A stretch of DNA of 64,000 bases from Noviherbaspirillum malthae (lineage in GTDB: Bacteria; Pseudomonadota; Gammaproteobacteria; Burkholderiales; Burkholderiaceae_D): NCBI RefSeq assembly GCF_015352985.1, contig NZ_JACYXF010000022.1:25445-89444 (forward strand), in the 5' to 3' direction. This document shows, one piece after another, positions 39,071-48,075 of this stretch. Position 1 is the first letter of the stretch. Every line of letters begins with the position of its first letter. A program made the position numbers and the translations under genes. The notes under the pieces are model-generated. The model made no database searches and was not told where the DNA came from. It worked only from the letters and a program-made list of their open reading frames with translations.

Positions 39071-39409
39071 ATGGAATTGATTGAAGTCAGCAGGGATCGA
39101 GACACTGCCATCATCAAGCCGCAGCTCAAGCGGATCGATGCATCGGTGGCGCTGGCCTTCAAGGAAGCGGTGCTCGAAGTCGTGGCCTCGGGCGAGAAGG
39201 CCGTGGTCCTCGACCTGGAAATGGTGCAGTTCATGGATTCGAGCGGTCTCGGCGCGATCGTCTCGGTACTCAAGGCCCTGGGTACGCGCGGCATGCTGGC
39301 CGTATGCAATGTCAAGGGAGCGGTGCTCAGCCTGTTCAAGCTGACACGCATGGACAAGGTTTTCGTGATTGCGGATACGCCCTCGGATGCCATCGAGAAG
39401 CTGAGCTGA
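39071..39409 (+). CDS. STAS-domain anti-sigma factor antagonist (RsbV/SpoIIAA-type)
   Basis: 112-residue single-domain protein. The phosphorylation loop reads MVQFMDSSGLGAIVS with Ser57/Ser58, the exact family signature. Unphosphorylated protein binds and inhibits an HATPase switch kinase; phosphorylated protein is released. The partner kinase is encoded at 40583 and two PP2C phosphatases lie upstream, so a complete partner-switching module is present. A sugar nucleotidyltransferase gene is inserted between STAS and kinase, starting only 10 bp on. Confidence 0.93.
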   Translation: MELIEVSRDRDTAIIKPQLKRIDASVALAFKEAVLEVVASGEKAVVLDLEMVQFMDSSGLGAIVSVLKALGTRGMLAVCNVKGAVLSLFKLTRMDKVFVIADTPSDAIEKLS

Positions 39410-39419
39410 GGAGAGCGGC

Positions 39420-40586
39420 GTGAAAGCAATGATATTGGCTGCGGGAAAGGGTACCCGCGTGCGTCCCCTGACCAATGTGATGCCCAAGCCGATGATCCCG
39501 CTGGTGCGCAAGCCGGTAATGGAATCCATCATTGAGCATCTCGCACAGCACGGCTTCGACCAGATCTTCATCAACACCAGCTACCTGTCCTCGGCCATCG
39601 AGAATTACTTCCGGGACGGCGAGAAACTGGGGGTGCAGATCGCCTATTCCTACGAGGGACATCTGGAGAACGGCCAGTTCATCGACCGCCCGCTCGGCTC
39701 GGCGGGCGGCATGCGCAAGATCCAGGATTTCTGCGGCTTCTTCGACAGTACCTTCGCCGTGCTGTGCGGCGATGCGCTGATCGACGTCGACCTCGGCGCG
39801 GTACTGGAATTCCACCGCAGCCGCGGCGCGGCCGCCACCATCGTCACCAAGACGGTGCCGCTGGAAGAGGTCAGCAAGTACGGCGTGGTGGTCGCCGACG
39901 AAGACGGCCGGGTGAAGAGCTTCCAGGAGAAACCCAAGGCGGAGCAGGCGCTGTCGACCAATGCCAATACCGGCATCTACATATTCGAGCCCTCGGTGTT
40001 CGAGCATATTCCGTCCGGACAGGAATACGACATCGGCGGCCAGCTGTTTCCTTCCCTGATCCAGAAAGGCATTCCCGTCTACTCGGTGGCGCAGCCTTTC
40101 CAATGGGTCGATATCGGTTCGGTGACCGACTTCTGGCATGCGACGCGCCTGGCGCTGAGCGGGCAGGTGCGCGGCTACCGGCTGCCCGGCGTCGAAATCT
40201 CGCCCGGCGTTCGCGTTGGCCTCGGCATTCGCGCAGACTGGTCGAAGGTACAGGTGAGCGGCCCGGTCTACATCGGCAGCGGCACCGCCATCGGCGACGG
40301 CGCCGTGATCGAAGGTCCCACTGTGATCGGTCCCAATTGCGTGATCGAAGCCGGCGCACAGGTCAGAGCGAGCATACTCGGGGACTATACCCGCGTGGCA
40401 TCAGTGGCATCGCTGAACGAAAACATCGTGTTCGCCGGCAAGCTGATCGATCCCCGCGGCGAGACCGTAGACATTGAGGATGCCGATATCGGCTGGCTGC
40501 TCGATGATGCACGCAAGGATCTGATCGACGATCCGACCCATGACTTGCTGCGCGAAGCGATGCAGCAGGACCGGTCTGTGCAATGA
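39420..40586 (+). CDS. Sugar-1-phosphate nucleotidyltransferase with left-handed beta-helix tail
   Basis: 388-residue cytosolic enzyme of the GDP-mannose/dTDP-glucose pyrophosphorylase type, which makes an NDP-sugar donor from a sugar-1-phosphate and NTP. N-terminal LAAGKGTRVRPLT (NTP loop), PKPMIPL, GSAGGM and CGDAL; the C-terminal hexapeptide repeats (AVIEGPTVIGPNCVIEAGAQV) build a beta-helix. GTG 39420 follows GAGGAG. The base and sugar cannot be assigned by eye; in this cluster the product probably feeds the GT2 synthase. Its TGA overlaps the next ATG (ATGA). Confidence 0.88.
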   Translation: MKAMILAAGKGTRVRPLTNVMPKPMIPLVRKPVMESIIEHLAQHGFDQIFINTSYLSSAIENYFRDGEKLGVQIAYSYEGHLENGQFIDRPLGSAGGMRKIQDFCGFFDSTFAVLCGDALIDVDLGAVLEFHRSRGAAATIVTKTVPLEEVSKYGVVVADEDGRVKSFQEKPKAEQALSTNANTGIYIFEPSVFEHIPSGQEYDIGGQLFPSLIQKGIPVYSVAQPFQWVDIGSVTDFWHATRLALSGQVRGYRLPGVEISPGVRVGLGIRADWSKVQVSGPVYIGSGTAIGDGAVIEGPTVIGPNCVIEAGAQVRASILGDYTRVASVASLNENIVFAGKLIDPRGETVDIEDADIGWLLDDARKDLIDDPTHDLLREAMQQDRSVQ

Positions 40587-41080
40587 AGGCGATGACGCGC
40601 AAGATCCAGTTCAACGTGCCCGCGCGGCTGGAAGAAGTGCGCGCCGTCGCGGAGACGCTGCGCGCCTTCATGTCCGAAGGAGTGCCGGCAGAGGCAAGGG
40701 ATGCCATCGAACTCGGCATCGTGGAAGCGCTAACCAACGTGGTCAGGCATGGCTACGCTGGCATGCAGTCAGGTGCAATCGAGTTGCAGTTCGAGCAGTC
40801 GGCCGACGCCGCCATCCTGGAGCTGATCGACACCGGCATTCCGATTCCGGCGGAGAACCTGCAGCGTGACAGCGCGGCGGCGTTCGATTTCGATCCCGAC
40901 GATGTTGCCGCGCTGCCCGAGCATGGAATGGGCTTGTCGCTGATCAGGCTGTCCTTCGATGCGGTGCAATACCAGTCCGCCGAAGGAATCAACCGCTTGA
41001 CCATGGCCAAGCGCTTCGGAACAAGTTCGACGGCTGCCGGGTCCCAGCGTCAGGAGCCGCCGCTGGATAACAAGTCATAG
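40583..41080 (+). CDS. HATPase switch kinase / anti-sigma factor (RsbW-like)
   Basis: 165-residue GHKL ATPase. It has the N box ELGIVEALTNVVRHGY, DTGIPI (G1) and EHGMGLSLI (G2), the pattern of SpoIIAB/RsbW-type kinases that phosphorylate a STAS partner and sequester a target. ATG overlaps the upstream stop (ATGA). No sigma factor gene lies here, so the sequestered target could be a distant sigma factor or one of the glycan enzymes directly, as in some non-transcriptional partner switches. Confidence 0.9.
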   Translation: MKAMTRKIQFNVPARLEEVRAVAETLRAFMSEGVPAEARDAIELGIVEALTNVVRHGYAGMQSGAIELQFEQSADAAILELIDTGIPIPAENLQRDSAAAFDFDPDDVAALPEHGMGLSLIRLSFDAVQYQSAEGINRLTMAKRFGTSSTAAGSQRQEPPLDNKS

Positions 41081-41136
41081 ACACCGCATAACGGACATAG
41101 ACACATAGACGGAATCGGGAAAGGCAGGAATATCGA

Positions 41137-42975
41137 TTGGCATTCTATTTCAGCAAATTCGAGCACCGCAGGCCGCCGTCGCCATTGCCGCATTCGCCGG
41201 CCATCGAGCTCCTCTGGCAGTTTCTGGTCGTCGTCGCCCTCATCCTCGGCGCCAATTACATCCGCTGGCGCTGGACCGAATCCCTGAACTATGATGCCTT
41301 ATGGTTTGCCATCCCTCTGGTGCTGGCGGAGACGCTTGCCTATATCGGCCTGGTGCTGTTCGCCATCAACCTGTGGAAGGTGCACGACTATCCGCGCCGT
41401 CCTCCGCCACGCACCATCAGCGAATGTGCGGATACCCATGGCGACGAAGACCGGCCGATTTCCGCCGATATTTTCCTCACCACTTACAGCGAAGAGGAAG
41501 AACTGGTGCGGCTGTCGATCCGCGACGCCAAGGCAGTGCGCTATCCGCACCCGATCGATTTGCGAGTGCATGTACTCGACGACGGGCGCCGCCCGCTGAT
41601 GCGCCAGGTGGCCGAGGAGGAAGGCGTCAATTACATCACCCGCTCCAGCAATATCGGCTTCAAGGCCGGCAACCTGCGCAATGCGATGGAGCATACCAGC
41701 GGCGACTTCATCATCATCTGCGATGCGGACACCCGCCTGTTCCCAAGCTTCCTCGAACATACGCTCGGCTATTTCCGCGACGTCGACGTCGCGTGGGTGC
41801 AGACGCCGCAGTGGTTCTACGACATTCCCGAGGGCGAAAGTCTGCCGCAGCACTGGGGCCGCAAGGCCGGCCGTTTCGGACGTTGGCTCGGGGCAGGAGT
41901 GCAGCGCCTGGTGGGGCCGGTGCGGGTGGGGGAAGACCCCTTCGTCAGCGATGCGCAAATGTTCTACGACGTGATCCAGCGCAGGCGCAATTGGGCCAAT
42001 GCCGCGTTCTGCTGCGGCGCGGGATCGATCCACCGCCGCGAAGCGGTGATGCAGGCAGCGCTGCGCGCCTATGCGATGAAGGTCGACAAGGAAGTCGAGA
42101 AGTACGCCTCCGACATCAAGGACCCGGGGCTGCGCGCGGATTTCAGCGGCGCCATGCGTAACCAGGTCGCGCTGGAGACCGAGTTCACGCCGTACAAGTT
42201 TCACGTCTCCGAGGACATCTACACTTCCATCGTTCTGCACAATGACGTTGCCCGGCGCTGGAAGTCGGTGCTGCATCCCGAAGTGGAATCGAAAATGCTG
42301 TCGCCGCAGGACCTGCTGTCCTGGATGATCCAGCGCTTCAAATACGCAGGCGGCACGCTCGACATCTGCTTCCGCGACAATCCGCTGTTCCGGGGGAAGA
42401 TGAGCTGGGCCCAGCGGACGATGTACCTGTCGACGTTCTGGTCCTACTTCGGCTGTATCTGGAACATCGTCTTCATCGCCGCGCCGATCATTTATCTATT
42501 CACCGGCATACCGCCGCTGTCGGCCTATTCCGACGCGTTCTATCTGCACTCGCTGCCCTTCCTGCTGGCCACGGAGCTGGCGTTCATGTTCGGCATGTGG
42601 GGCGTCAAATCCTGGGAAGGCAAGGCATCCTACCTGTCCTTCTTTTCGATCAACTTCCGTGCATTGTGGACGGTGCTCAAGGGGGAAAAGATCAAGTTTC
42701 CGGTGACGCCGAAGGAAAGGCAGGAGGGCAATTTCCTGCACCTCGTGATCCCGCAGATGGCAGTGATCGCGCTGACCGTGGCCGGCATCGTGTACGGCGC
42801 CTATCGGGTCTTCGGACTCGGGCAATCGCATGAGCTGCAAAGCCTGGTCGTCAATGCCGCCTGGGGCCTGAACAATATTCTGGTCATGCTGCCGATGATC
42901 AGGGCGGCACAATGGACGCCGCCGGAAGAGGACATTGCCGATGCGGCTGCAACCGAGTCAGGGAAGATCGCATGA
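41137..42975 (+). CDS. Cellulose-synthase-like processive GT2 glycosyltransferase
   Basis: 612-residue inner-membrane synthase. Two helices (about 25-42 and 55-80) precede the GT-A domain; at least four follow (about 425-600). Processive-synthase motifs are present: D148-D149, DADT with D196/D198, SED at 358-360 as the TED-type base, and QRFKY at 399-403 in place of QxxRW. There is no PilZ domain, so it is not a classical c-di-GMP-controlled BcsA, and no bcsB/bcsC is present. TTG 41137 follows GGCAGGA. It probably makes and extrudes a beta-glucan; linkage is unknown. Confidence 0.85.
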   Translation: MAFYFSKFEHRRPPSPLPHSPAIELLWQFLVVVALILGANYIRWRWTESLNYDALWFAIPLVLAETLAYIGLVLFAINLWKVHDYPRRPPPRTISECADTHGDEDRPISADIFLTTYSEEEELVRLSIRDAKAVRYPHPIDLRVHVLDDGRRPLMRQVAEEEGVNYITRSSNIGFKAGNLRNAMEHTSGDFIIICDADTRLFPSFLEHTLGYFRDVDVAWVQTPQWFYDIPEGESLPQHWGRKAGRFGRWLGAGVQRLVGPVRVGEDPFVSDAQMFYDVIQRRRNWANAAFCCGAGSIHRREAVMQAALRAYAMKVDKEVEKYASDIKDPGLRADFSGAMRNQVALETEFTPYKFHVSEDIYTSIVLHNDVARRWKSVLHPEVESKMLSPQDLLSWMIQRFKYAGGTLDICFRDNPLFRGKMSWAQRTMYLSTFWSYFGCIWNIVFIAAPIIYLFTGIPPLSAYSDAFYLHSLPFLLATELAFMFGMWGVKSWEGKASYLSFFSINFRALWTVLKGEKIKFPVTPKERQEGNFLHLVIPQMAVIALTVAGIVYGAYRVFGLGQSHELQSLVVNAAWGLNNILVMLPMIRAAQWTPPEEDIADAAATESGKIA

Positions 42976-44303
42976 ACAAGGAAAATCTTTTGCGCGCACG
43001 CAGCAATATCGTGTTCATTCTTGCGCTGGCGGTGGGTTTCGCGCTTGTGATGTGGATTGAAAGGCACAGCGCGGCGCCTGCGGGCTCGAGCACGGCGGCG
43101 ACCATTGCCTACAGCCGCGACCTGCCGCCTTTGGCCGAACCGAGAGCGCTGAGCGAACAGGAGCGCGAATGGGCGCGCATCGCCTGGACATACTTCGAAA
43201 ACAATACCGATCCGAAAACCGGCCTCGTGAACTCGGTCGACAAGTATCAGGCCGCCACCATGTGGGACACCGGCTCGACTCTGCTGGCGCTGCTGGCTGC
43301 ACGCCGCCTTGAGCTGCTGCCTGAAAAGGAGTTCGATGCGCGGATGAAAAGCATGCTTGCTTCACTGGGAGCCATGCCGTTGTACGACGACCTGCTGCCC
43401 AACAAGTCCTACAGCACTGCGACGCTGGAGATGGTGGACTATACGGGCAAGCCCGCGGCGCAAGGTATCGGCTGGTCGGCGATCGATATCGGCCGAATCC
43501 TGGTGCCGCTGAACATCGTGGCCTGGAACCATCCGAGGCACACCGAGGCGGCCCGCCGTGTCATTGCGCGCTGGCAGCTGGCGCGCATGACGCGCGACGG
43601 CGTGCTGGTCGGCATGCATGGAAACGGAAACGGCAAGCTGGAGCTGCTTCAGGAAGGCCGTCTCGGCTATGAGCAGTATGCGGCCAAGGCTGCCGCACTG
43701 CTCGGCACGGACGCCGTCGAAGCGCTCGATTACAAGGCCCAGCTCCGCTTCGCGGACGTCTACGGCATCAAGGTGCCGCATGACCGTCGCGACGCGCAGA
43801 CTTCCGGCGGCCACAATTACGTGGTCAGCGAGCCCTATCTGCTCGACGGCCTGGAATTCGGAGGCGACCGCATCTCGCGTGAATTCGCGTGGCGCGTCTA
43901 CCGCGCCCAGGAGCAGCGCTTCCGCGAGACCGGCAAGCTGACCGCGGTCACCGAGGATCACGTCGACCAGGCGCCTTACTTCGTCTACAACACCGTCTAC
44001 AGCAATGGCAAGGCATGGAATGCGCTGACCGAGAAGGGCGAGGATGCGAGCCGCTTGCGCAGCCTGAGCGTCAAGGCGGCGTTCGGCTGGCACGCGCTTT
44101 ACCGCAGCGACTACACCGGCAAGCTGGTACAGGAAGTCGGCAGCCTGTTCGATCCCGTGCGCGGCTGGTATGCGGGCAAATATGAGGAAGGCGGCGCAAT
44201 CAACAAGGCGGTCACGGCCAATACCAATGCCGTGGTGCTGGAAAGCCTGGCCTACATCGCAGGCGGCAGGCTGCTGGGCCATGCGCAGGGAGAAAAGCCA
44301 TGA
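42972..44303 (+). CDS. DUF3131 protein, copy 1 (membrane-anchored)
   Basis: 443 aa; a single N-terminal helix (residues 12-30) anchors a large periplasmic domain. The DUF3131 core begins ARIAWTYFENNTDPKTGLVN and contains TMWD (Asp99), GWSAIDIGR, QEGRLGYEQYAA and HNYVVSEPYLLDG. The fold is probably an (alpha/alpha)6 barrel as in glycan-active enzymes, judged from helical spacing and buried acid/aromatic motifs; activity is not established. ATG overlaps the GT2 stop (ATGA), so synthase and this protein are translated together and probably meet the nascent glycan. Confidence 0.8.
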   Translation: MNKENLLRARSNIVFILALAVGFALVMWIERHSAAPAGSSTAATIAYSRDLPPLAEPRALSEQEREWARIAWTYFENNTDPKTGLVNSVDKYQAATMWDTGSTLLALLAARRLELLPEKEFDARMKSMLASLGAMPLYDDLLPNKSYSTATLEMVDYTGKPAAQGIGWSAIDIGRILVPLNIVAWNHPRHTEAARRVIARWQLARMTRDGVLVGMHGNGNGKLELLQEGRLGYEQYAAKAAALLGTDAVEALDYKAQLRFADVYGIKVPHDRRDAQTSGGHNYVVSEPYLLDGLEFGGDRISREFAWRVYRAQEQRFRETGKLTAVTEDHVDQAPYFVYNTVYSNGKAWNALTEKGEDASRLRSLSVKAAFGWHALYRSDYTGKLVQEVGSLFDPVRGWYAGKYEEGGAINKAVTANTNAVVLESLAYIAGGRLLGHAQGEKP

Positions 44304-45721
44304 AGCGATCGGGACTGACTGTGCTGGCTGCCGGCCTGCTGCTCGGCGCCCAGGGACCGGCCCTGGCTGCCGGCTGCATCACCGGCGAGCTTCCTGCGGC
44401 ACGCTATGGCCAGCGCAGCGGCCCGCTCAACGATGCGGAAATGAACATGGCCCGCGTCGCCTGGAAATATTTCGAGAACAACCTGCAACCGGAATCGGGC
44501 CTGGTGAACGCGGTCGACGGCTATCCGTCGACCACCATGTGGGATACCGCCTCCTACCTGGCGGCCATCGTCGCCGCACAGGAACTGGGCGTCATCGAGC
44601 GCGGGAAAGCAGCCGAGCGGCTCTCGGCGGTGATCGCCACCTTCAACCGCATGGCTTTCTTCCGGGATGAGCTGCCGAACAAGGTCTATCACACCAAGAC
44701 CGTCGAGAAATCCGACTACGCCAACAAGCCCGGCGAGATCGGCTATTCGGCGATCGACCTCGGCCGTCTGCTGATCTGGCTGAAGATCGTCAAGGAGCGC
44801 TATCCGGAATTCGCCGATCCAATCGACCGCTTCGTGCTGCGCTGGAATTTCGATCGCATCGTTGACCGCGGCGGCACGCTTTACGGCGCGCGCCTGAATG
44901 AGAAGAGGCAGGTCGAGTATGTGCAGGAAGGCCGTCTCGGCTATGAAGAGTACGCGGCCAAGGGTTTCGAGCTGTGGGGAATTTCCACCGAGATGGCTGC
45001 GAAGCCCGAACCGTACGAGTTCGTGAACACGCACTGCGTGGACGTGCCCTTCGACTCGCGCGACCCGCGCAAGACTTATCAGCACAATTATGTCGTGTCC
45101 GAAAGTTATGTGCTCGACGGAATGGAGTTCAATTGGGACTTGCCGCTCGACCGCGATACCAACGACAGGCGCCATAGCCATCAATGGATGCGCGACTTCG
45201 CAAACCGTGTTTATCAGGCGCAGGAAAACCGGCATCGCGATACCGGTATCGTTACGGCGCGTTCCGAGCATCAGCTCGATCAGGAACCTTATTTTGTCTA
45301 CGATACCGTTTACACGGACGGCTTTACCTGGAACACGATCACCGACACCGGCAAGCATGTGCCGCATTTTGCGGCGATTTCGCTCAAGGCCGCGCTAGGC
45401 ATGTGGGTCATGTGGAAGTCGGACTATACCGATCTGCTGTTCAATACCATCGCCAAGACCTACGATCCGGCCAAGGGTTATTACGAAGGCATACTCGAGA
45501 ACGGCAAGGGATCGATCAAGACCTTCACCGCCAACAACAACGGCATCATGCTCGAAGCCCTCCTGTACAAGGCGCGCGGCAAGCTTCTCAAATGGGGCGA
45601 GCGCAGGAACGGCCTGTGGGAAAAAAGCTTCGGCGACGCCTACGGCGACAAGGCGCGCACGCGTTTCAATCTGCGCCGCAACGAAGCCGCTTCCTGCAGC
45701 GGCGGGGCAGGACAATGCTGA
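44300..45721 (+). CDS. DUF3131 protein, copy 2 (exported)
   Basis: 473 aa with a cleavable signal peptide (MKRSGLTVLAAGLLLG, cleavage near ALAAG). The domain repeats the pattern of copy 1: ARVAWKYFENN, TTMWD (Asp82), GYSAIDLGR, QEGRLGYEEYAAK, HNYVVSESYVLDG, YDTVYTDGFTWNT. All conserved acids seen in copy 1 are kept. Compared with copy 1 it is soluble and has a longer Cys-containing tail. ATG overlaps the stop of copy 1 (ATGA). Confidence 0.8.
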   Translation: MKRSGLTVLAAGLLLGAQGPALAAGCITGELPAARYGQRSGPLNDAEMNMARVAWKYFENNLQPESGLVNAVDGYPSTTMWDTASYLAAIVAAQELGVIERGKAAERLSAVIATFNRMAFFRDELPNKVYHTKTVEKSDYANKPGEIGYSAIDLGRLLIWLKIVKERYPEFADPIDRFVLRWNFDRIVDRGGTLYGARLNEKRQVEYVQEGRLGYEEYAAKGFELWGISTEMAAKPEPYEFVNTHCVDVPFDSRDPRKTYQHNYVVSESYVLDGMEFNWDLPLDRDTNDRRHSHQWMRDFANRVYQAQENRHRDTGIVTARSEHQLDQEPYFVYDTVYTDGFTWNTITDTGKHVPHFAAISLKAALGMWVMWKSDYTDLLFNTIAKTYDPAKGYYEGILENGKGSIKTFTANNNGIMLEALLYKARGKLLKWGERRNGLWEKSFGDAYGDKARTRFNLRRNEAASCSGGAGQC

Positions 45722-47142
45722 GGCGGCGCGTATTGGGTGCCGGCGTTGCGCTGGCCGCAAGCATGCTGCTGACGAATTGCGGCGTCGTCTCAAGCCAGGT
45801 GGCCAAGGCGAAGGACGCGGCGCTGCATCAGGGCAACGTCGGCCGCTACGGCAGGCTCACGCCCCAGGAACTGCAATGGGCGAAGGTGGCATGGCGCTAC
45901 TTCGAGAACAATACCAATCCCGACAACGGACTTGTCAATTCCTTCGACCGCTATCCGACGTTCTCGATGTGGCATGCCGCCGATTACATGGCTGCGCTGG
46001 CCGCCGCGCACGACTTCGGCCTGGTCGACACGCGGGAATTCGACTCCCGCATGTCGCGCCTGCTGAAGTTCCTCAACACCATGGACCTGTCGGAAGGCAG
46101 CCTGCCCAGCAAGCTCTACAATTCAATGACCGGAAAGATGGTCAGCTATGCCAACCAGCCCGGCGACATCGGATGGTCGGCGATCGAAGTCGGCCGGCTG
46201 CTGACCTGGATGAAGATCATCGGCGGCAGATATCCGCAGTACCAGGAGTATTTCGACAAGGCGGTGCTGCGCTGGAATTTCTGCCAGGTGATCGACAACT
46301 GCGGCGCCATGTTCGGCATCTCGCGCGAGAATAACCAGCGCAGCCGTTACCGCGAGGGCAGGCTCGGTTACGAGCAGGTTGGGGCTGCCGGCTTCGCCGC
46401 CTGGGGTTTCGATGCGTCGCGCATCTGGGACGAGCCGCAGATCGAGAGCGTCACGATTCATGGCGTGCGCGTTCCCTATGATGCCCGCGATCCTCGCAGT
46501 ACCGGGGCGCCGAACAGCGCGCTGACCATGCCCTATGTGCTGATGGGTATGGAACTGGGCTGGCGCTACCCTGGCCGCATCCCGGGCGCTGCGGCAACCT
46601 CCGGCTCGCCCGACTATCGCGCGATGGCCGAGCGTGTCTACCAGGCCCAGGAAGCACGCTTCCGCAAGGAAGGCGTGCTGACCGCGCGCAGCGATTATCA
46701 GATGCGCGAGCCGCCTTATGCGGTGACGGACGGCGTGTTCGTCTCGGGCTATCCCTGGAATACGGTGGGCGCGGACGGCAAGGAGTATGAAAAGCTGGCG
46801 CTGGTGTCGACGCGCGCCGCATTCGGCATGTGGGTGCTATGGCCGGGTGAATATACCGACCGCCTGATGCAGGCGACGCAGGCGCTGCATCAGGCGGAGC
46901 GCGGCTGGTTCGAAGGCCGGCTTGAACAGAGCGGAGCGGCGCTGGAGACGGTGTCGCTGACGACCAATGCGATGGTGCTGGAGACGCTGCTGTTCAAGGT
47001 CAGGGGCCGGCTGATGCCGGAAGAAACGAAGAGCGGCTACTTTGCCCGCAAGCTCGATGATCCGTTCGCCCGCCCCAATCAATGCCTGCCCTCGGAGCGG
47101 CCGATGTGCATGCCTGCCGCTACGCCTGTGCCGGCGCGCTGA
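45715..47142 (+). CDS. DUF3131 protein, copy 3 (diverged, possible lipoprotein)
   Basis: 475 aa. ATG 45715 sits inside the end of copy 2 (ATGCTGA) behind GGGGCAGGA. A signal sequence ends LLTNC at residue 22, a lipobox-like site with unusual Asn at -1. The domain is recognisable (AKVAWRYFENNTNPDNGLVN, GWSAIEVGR, REGRLGYEQ), but TMWD is SMWH (His87) and HNYVVSE.Y.LDG is replaced by NSALTMPYVLMG. The changes suggest loss of catalysis or a new substrate, perhaps a binding role beside two active copies. Confidence 0.78.
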   Translation: MLRRRVLGAGVALAASMLLTNCGVVSSQVAKAKDAALHQGNVGRYGRLTPQELQWAKVAWRYFENNTNPDNGLVNSFDRYPTFSMWHAADYMAALAAAHDFGLVDTREFDSRMSRLLKFLNTMDLSEGSLPSKLYNSMTGKMVSYANQPGDIGWSAIEVGRLLTWMKIIGGRYPQYQEYFDKAVLRWNFCQVIDNCGAMFGISRENNQRSRYREGRLGYEQVGAAGFAAWGFDASRIWDEPQIESVTIHGVRVPYDARDPRSTGAPNSALTMPYVLMGMELGWRYPGRIPGAAATSGSPDYRAMAERVYQAQEARFRKEGVLTARSDYQMREPPYAVTDGVFVSGYPWNTVGADGKEYEKLALVSTRAAFGMWVLWPGEYTDRLMQATQALHQAERGWFEGRLEQSGAALETVSLTTNAMVLETLLFKVRGRLMPEETKSGYFARKLDDPFARPNQCLPSERPMCMPAATPVPAR

Positions 47143-47148
47143 ACGGCT

Positions 47149-47874
47149 TCACTTGCCGATCCAGACCGAGCTGTATTCGGCCTTGCCGCTCGTGCCGTCG
47201 TAATAACCGGGAAAGTAAAGCGCGCTGTCGAGATTGTCGCCGTACCAGGCGTTCATCATCAGCTTCATGGGCACGGCAGGGCTGATTGGTTCGCGACGTA
47301 CCTCGATCCACTGCCCGGCATCGTTCATGACGTTCCAGACGACCGCATCCGGCTGCCATGTGAAACCGTACTTGCGGCTGCGCTGATAGGGGTCGATTCC
47401 AAGCGTTGCCAGATCGATATCGCGCGGATACTGCACGCCGGCGATCCAGACATTGGTATGCAGCAGCGAGGTTCCGCCTATGAACTCGATGTCGATTTCA
47501 TGATGCGAGCGGGTGCGCGCCACCCCGTCATACAGGAAGAAGGAACTGATCGTGCCTCGGACATTGGCCGGCTTCATGTCGACCACGTAGCTGCCGTACT
47601 GCCAGTACTGCCTGGTACGCACCTCCGCGCATTTGCCGGAACTGCCGGAAAAGCTCAGGCGCAGCACACCCTTGTTCTTGGAAACATCCTGGTCGGAAAA
47701 GGTGCAGCCGAATGGATGGCCGTTGACCCAGGTCGCAATATCCCATGCGTTGCCAAGGCCGCCCTTGCTGCTGAAATCGTCATAGAACACTTGTGTGGAC
47801 TGCGCCTGCACGCCGGCTCCCCCACTCAGGCCAAGCAAGCATGCCAAGGCCGCAAATTTTTTTTTGACGGTCAT
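47149..47874 (-). CDS. GH16-family endo-beta-glucanase-like enzyme
   Basis: 241-residue secreted glycosidase with a jelly-roll fold. Signal peptide (cleavage near VQAQS), then the GH16 catalytic motif HHEIDIEF with nucleophile Glu126, Asp128 and acid/base Glu130, in the E-I-D-I-E form typical of licheninases. Flanking signatures include WQYGSYVVDMKP, LHTNVW and HPFGCTF. Likely substrates are mixed-linkage beta-1,3-1,4- or beta-1,3-glucans. It converges on copy 3 with only six bases between stops, so it probably trims or turns over the polymer made by the cluster. Confidence 0.88.
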   Translation of the reverse strand: MTVKKKFAALACLLGLSGGAGVQAQSTQVFYDDFSSKGGLGNAWDIATWVNGHPFGCTFSDQDVSKNKGVLRLSFSGSSGKCAEVRTRQYWQYGSYVVDMKPANVRGTISSFFLYDGVARTRSHHEIDIEFIGGTSLLHTNVWIAGVQYPRDIDLATLGIDPYQRSRKYGFTWQPDAVVWNVMNDAGQWIEVRREPISPAVPMKLMMNAWYGDNLDSALYFPGYYDGTSGKAEYSSVWIGK

Positions 47875-48075
47875 TCCGTTTCTCTTGCTTCTGTCGATGC
47901 TGGCCGAATACCAGTACAACCGGGCGCCGAGTCTGCGAAACCGGCCTGGACGCAGCCGCACTATTACCAAAGGGAAACAATAGCATGGGCAGGGATGGCA
48001 AGAGAAAAGAATCCGGAAAGACTTGCAAGAATGACAGCGGATTGTAGCTGCTTCTCCACAATGGATGCCGCAAGA

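Noticed and set aside
41137..42975. GT2 protein as a classical cellulose synthase BcsA
   Set aside because: No PilZ domain, QRFKY instead of QxxRW, and no bcsB, bcsZ or bcsC nearby; called only cellulose-synthase-like.
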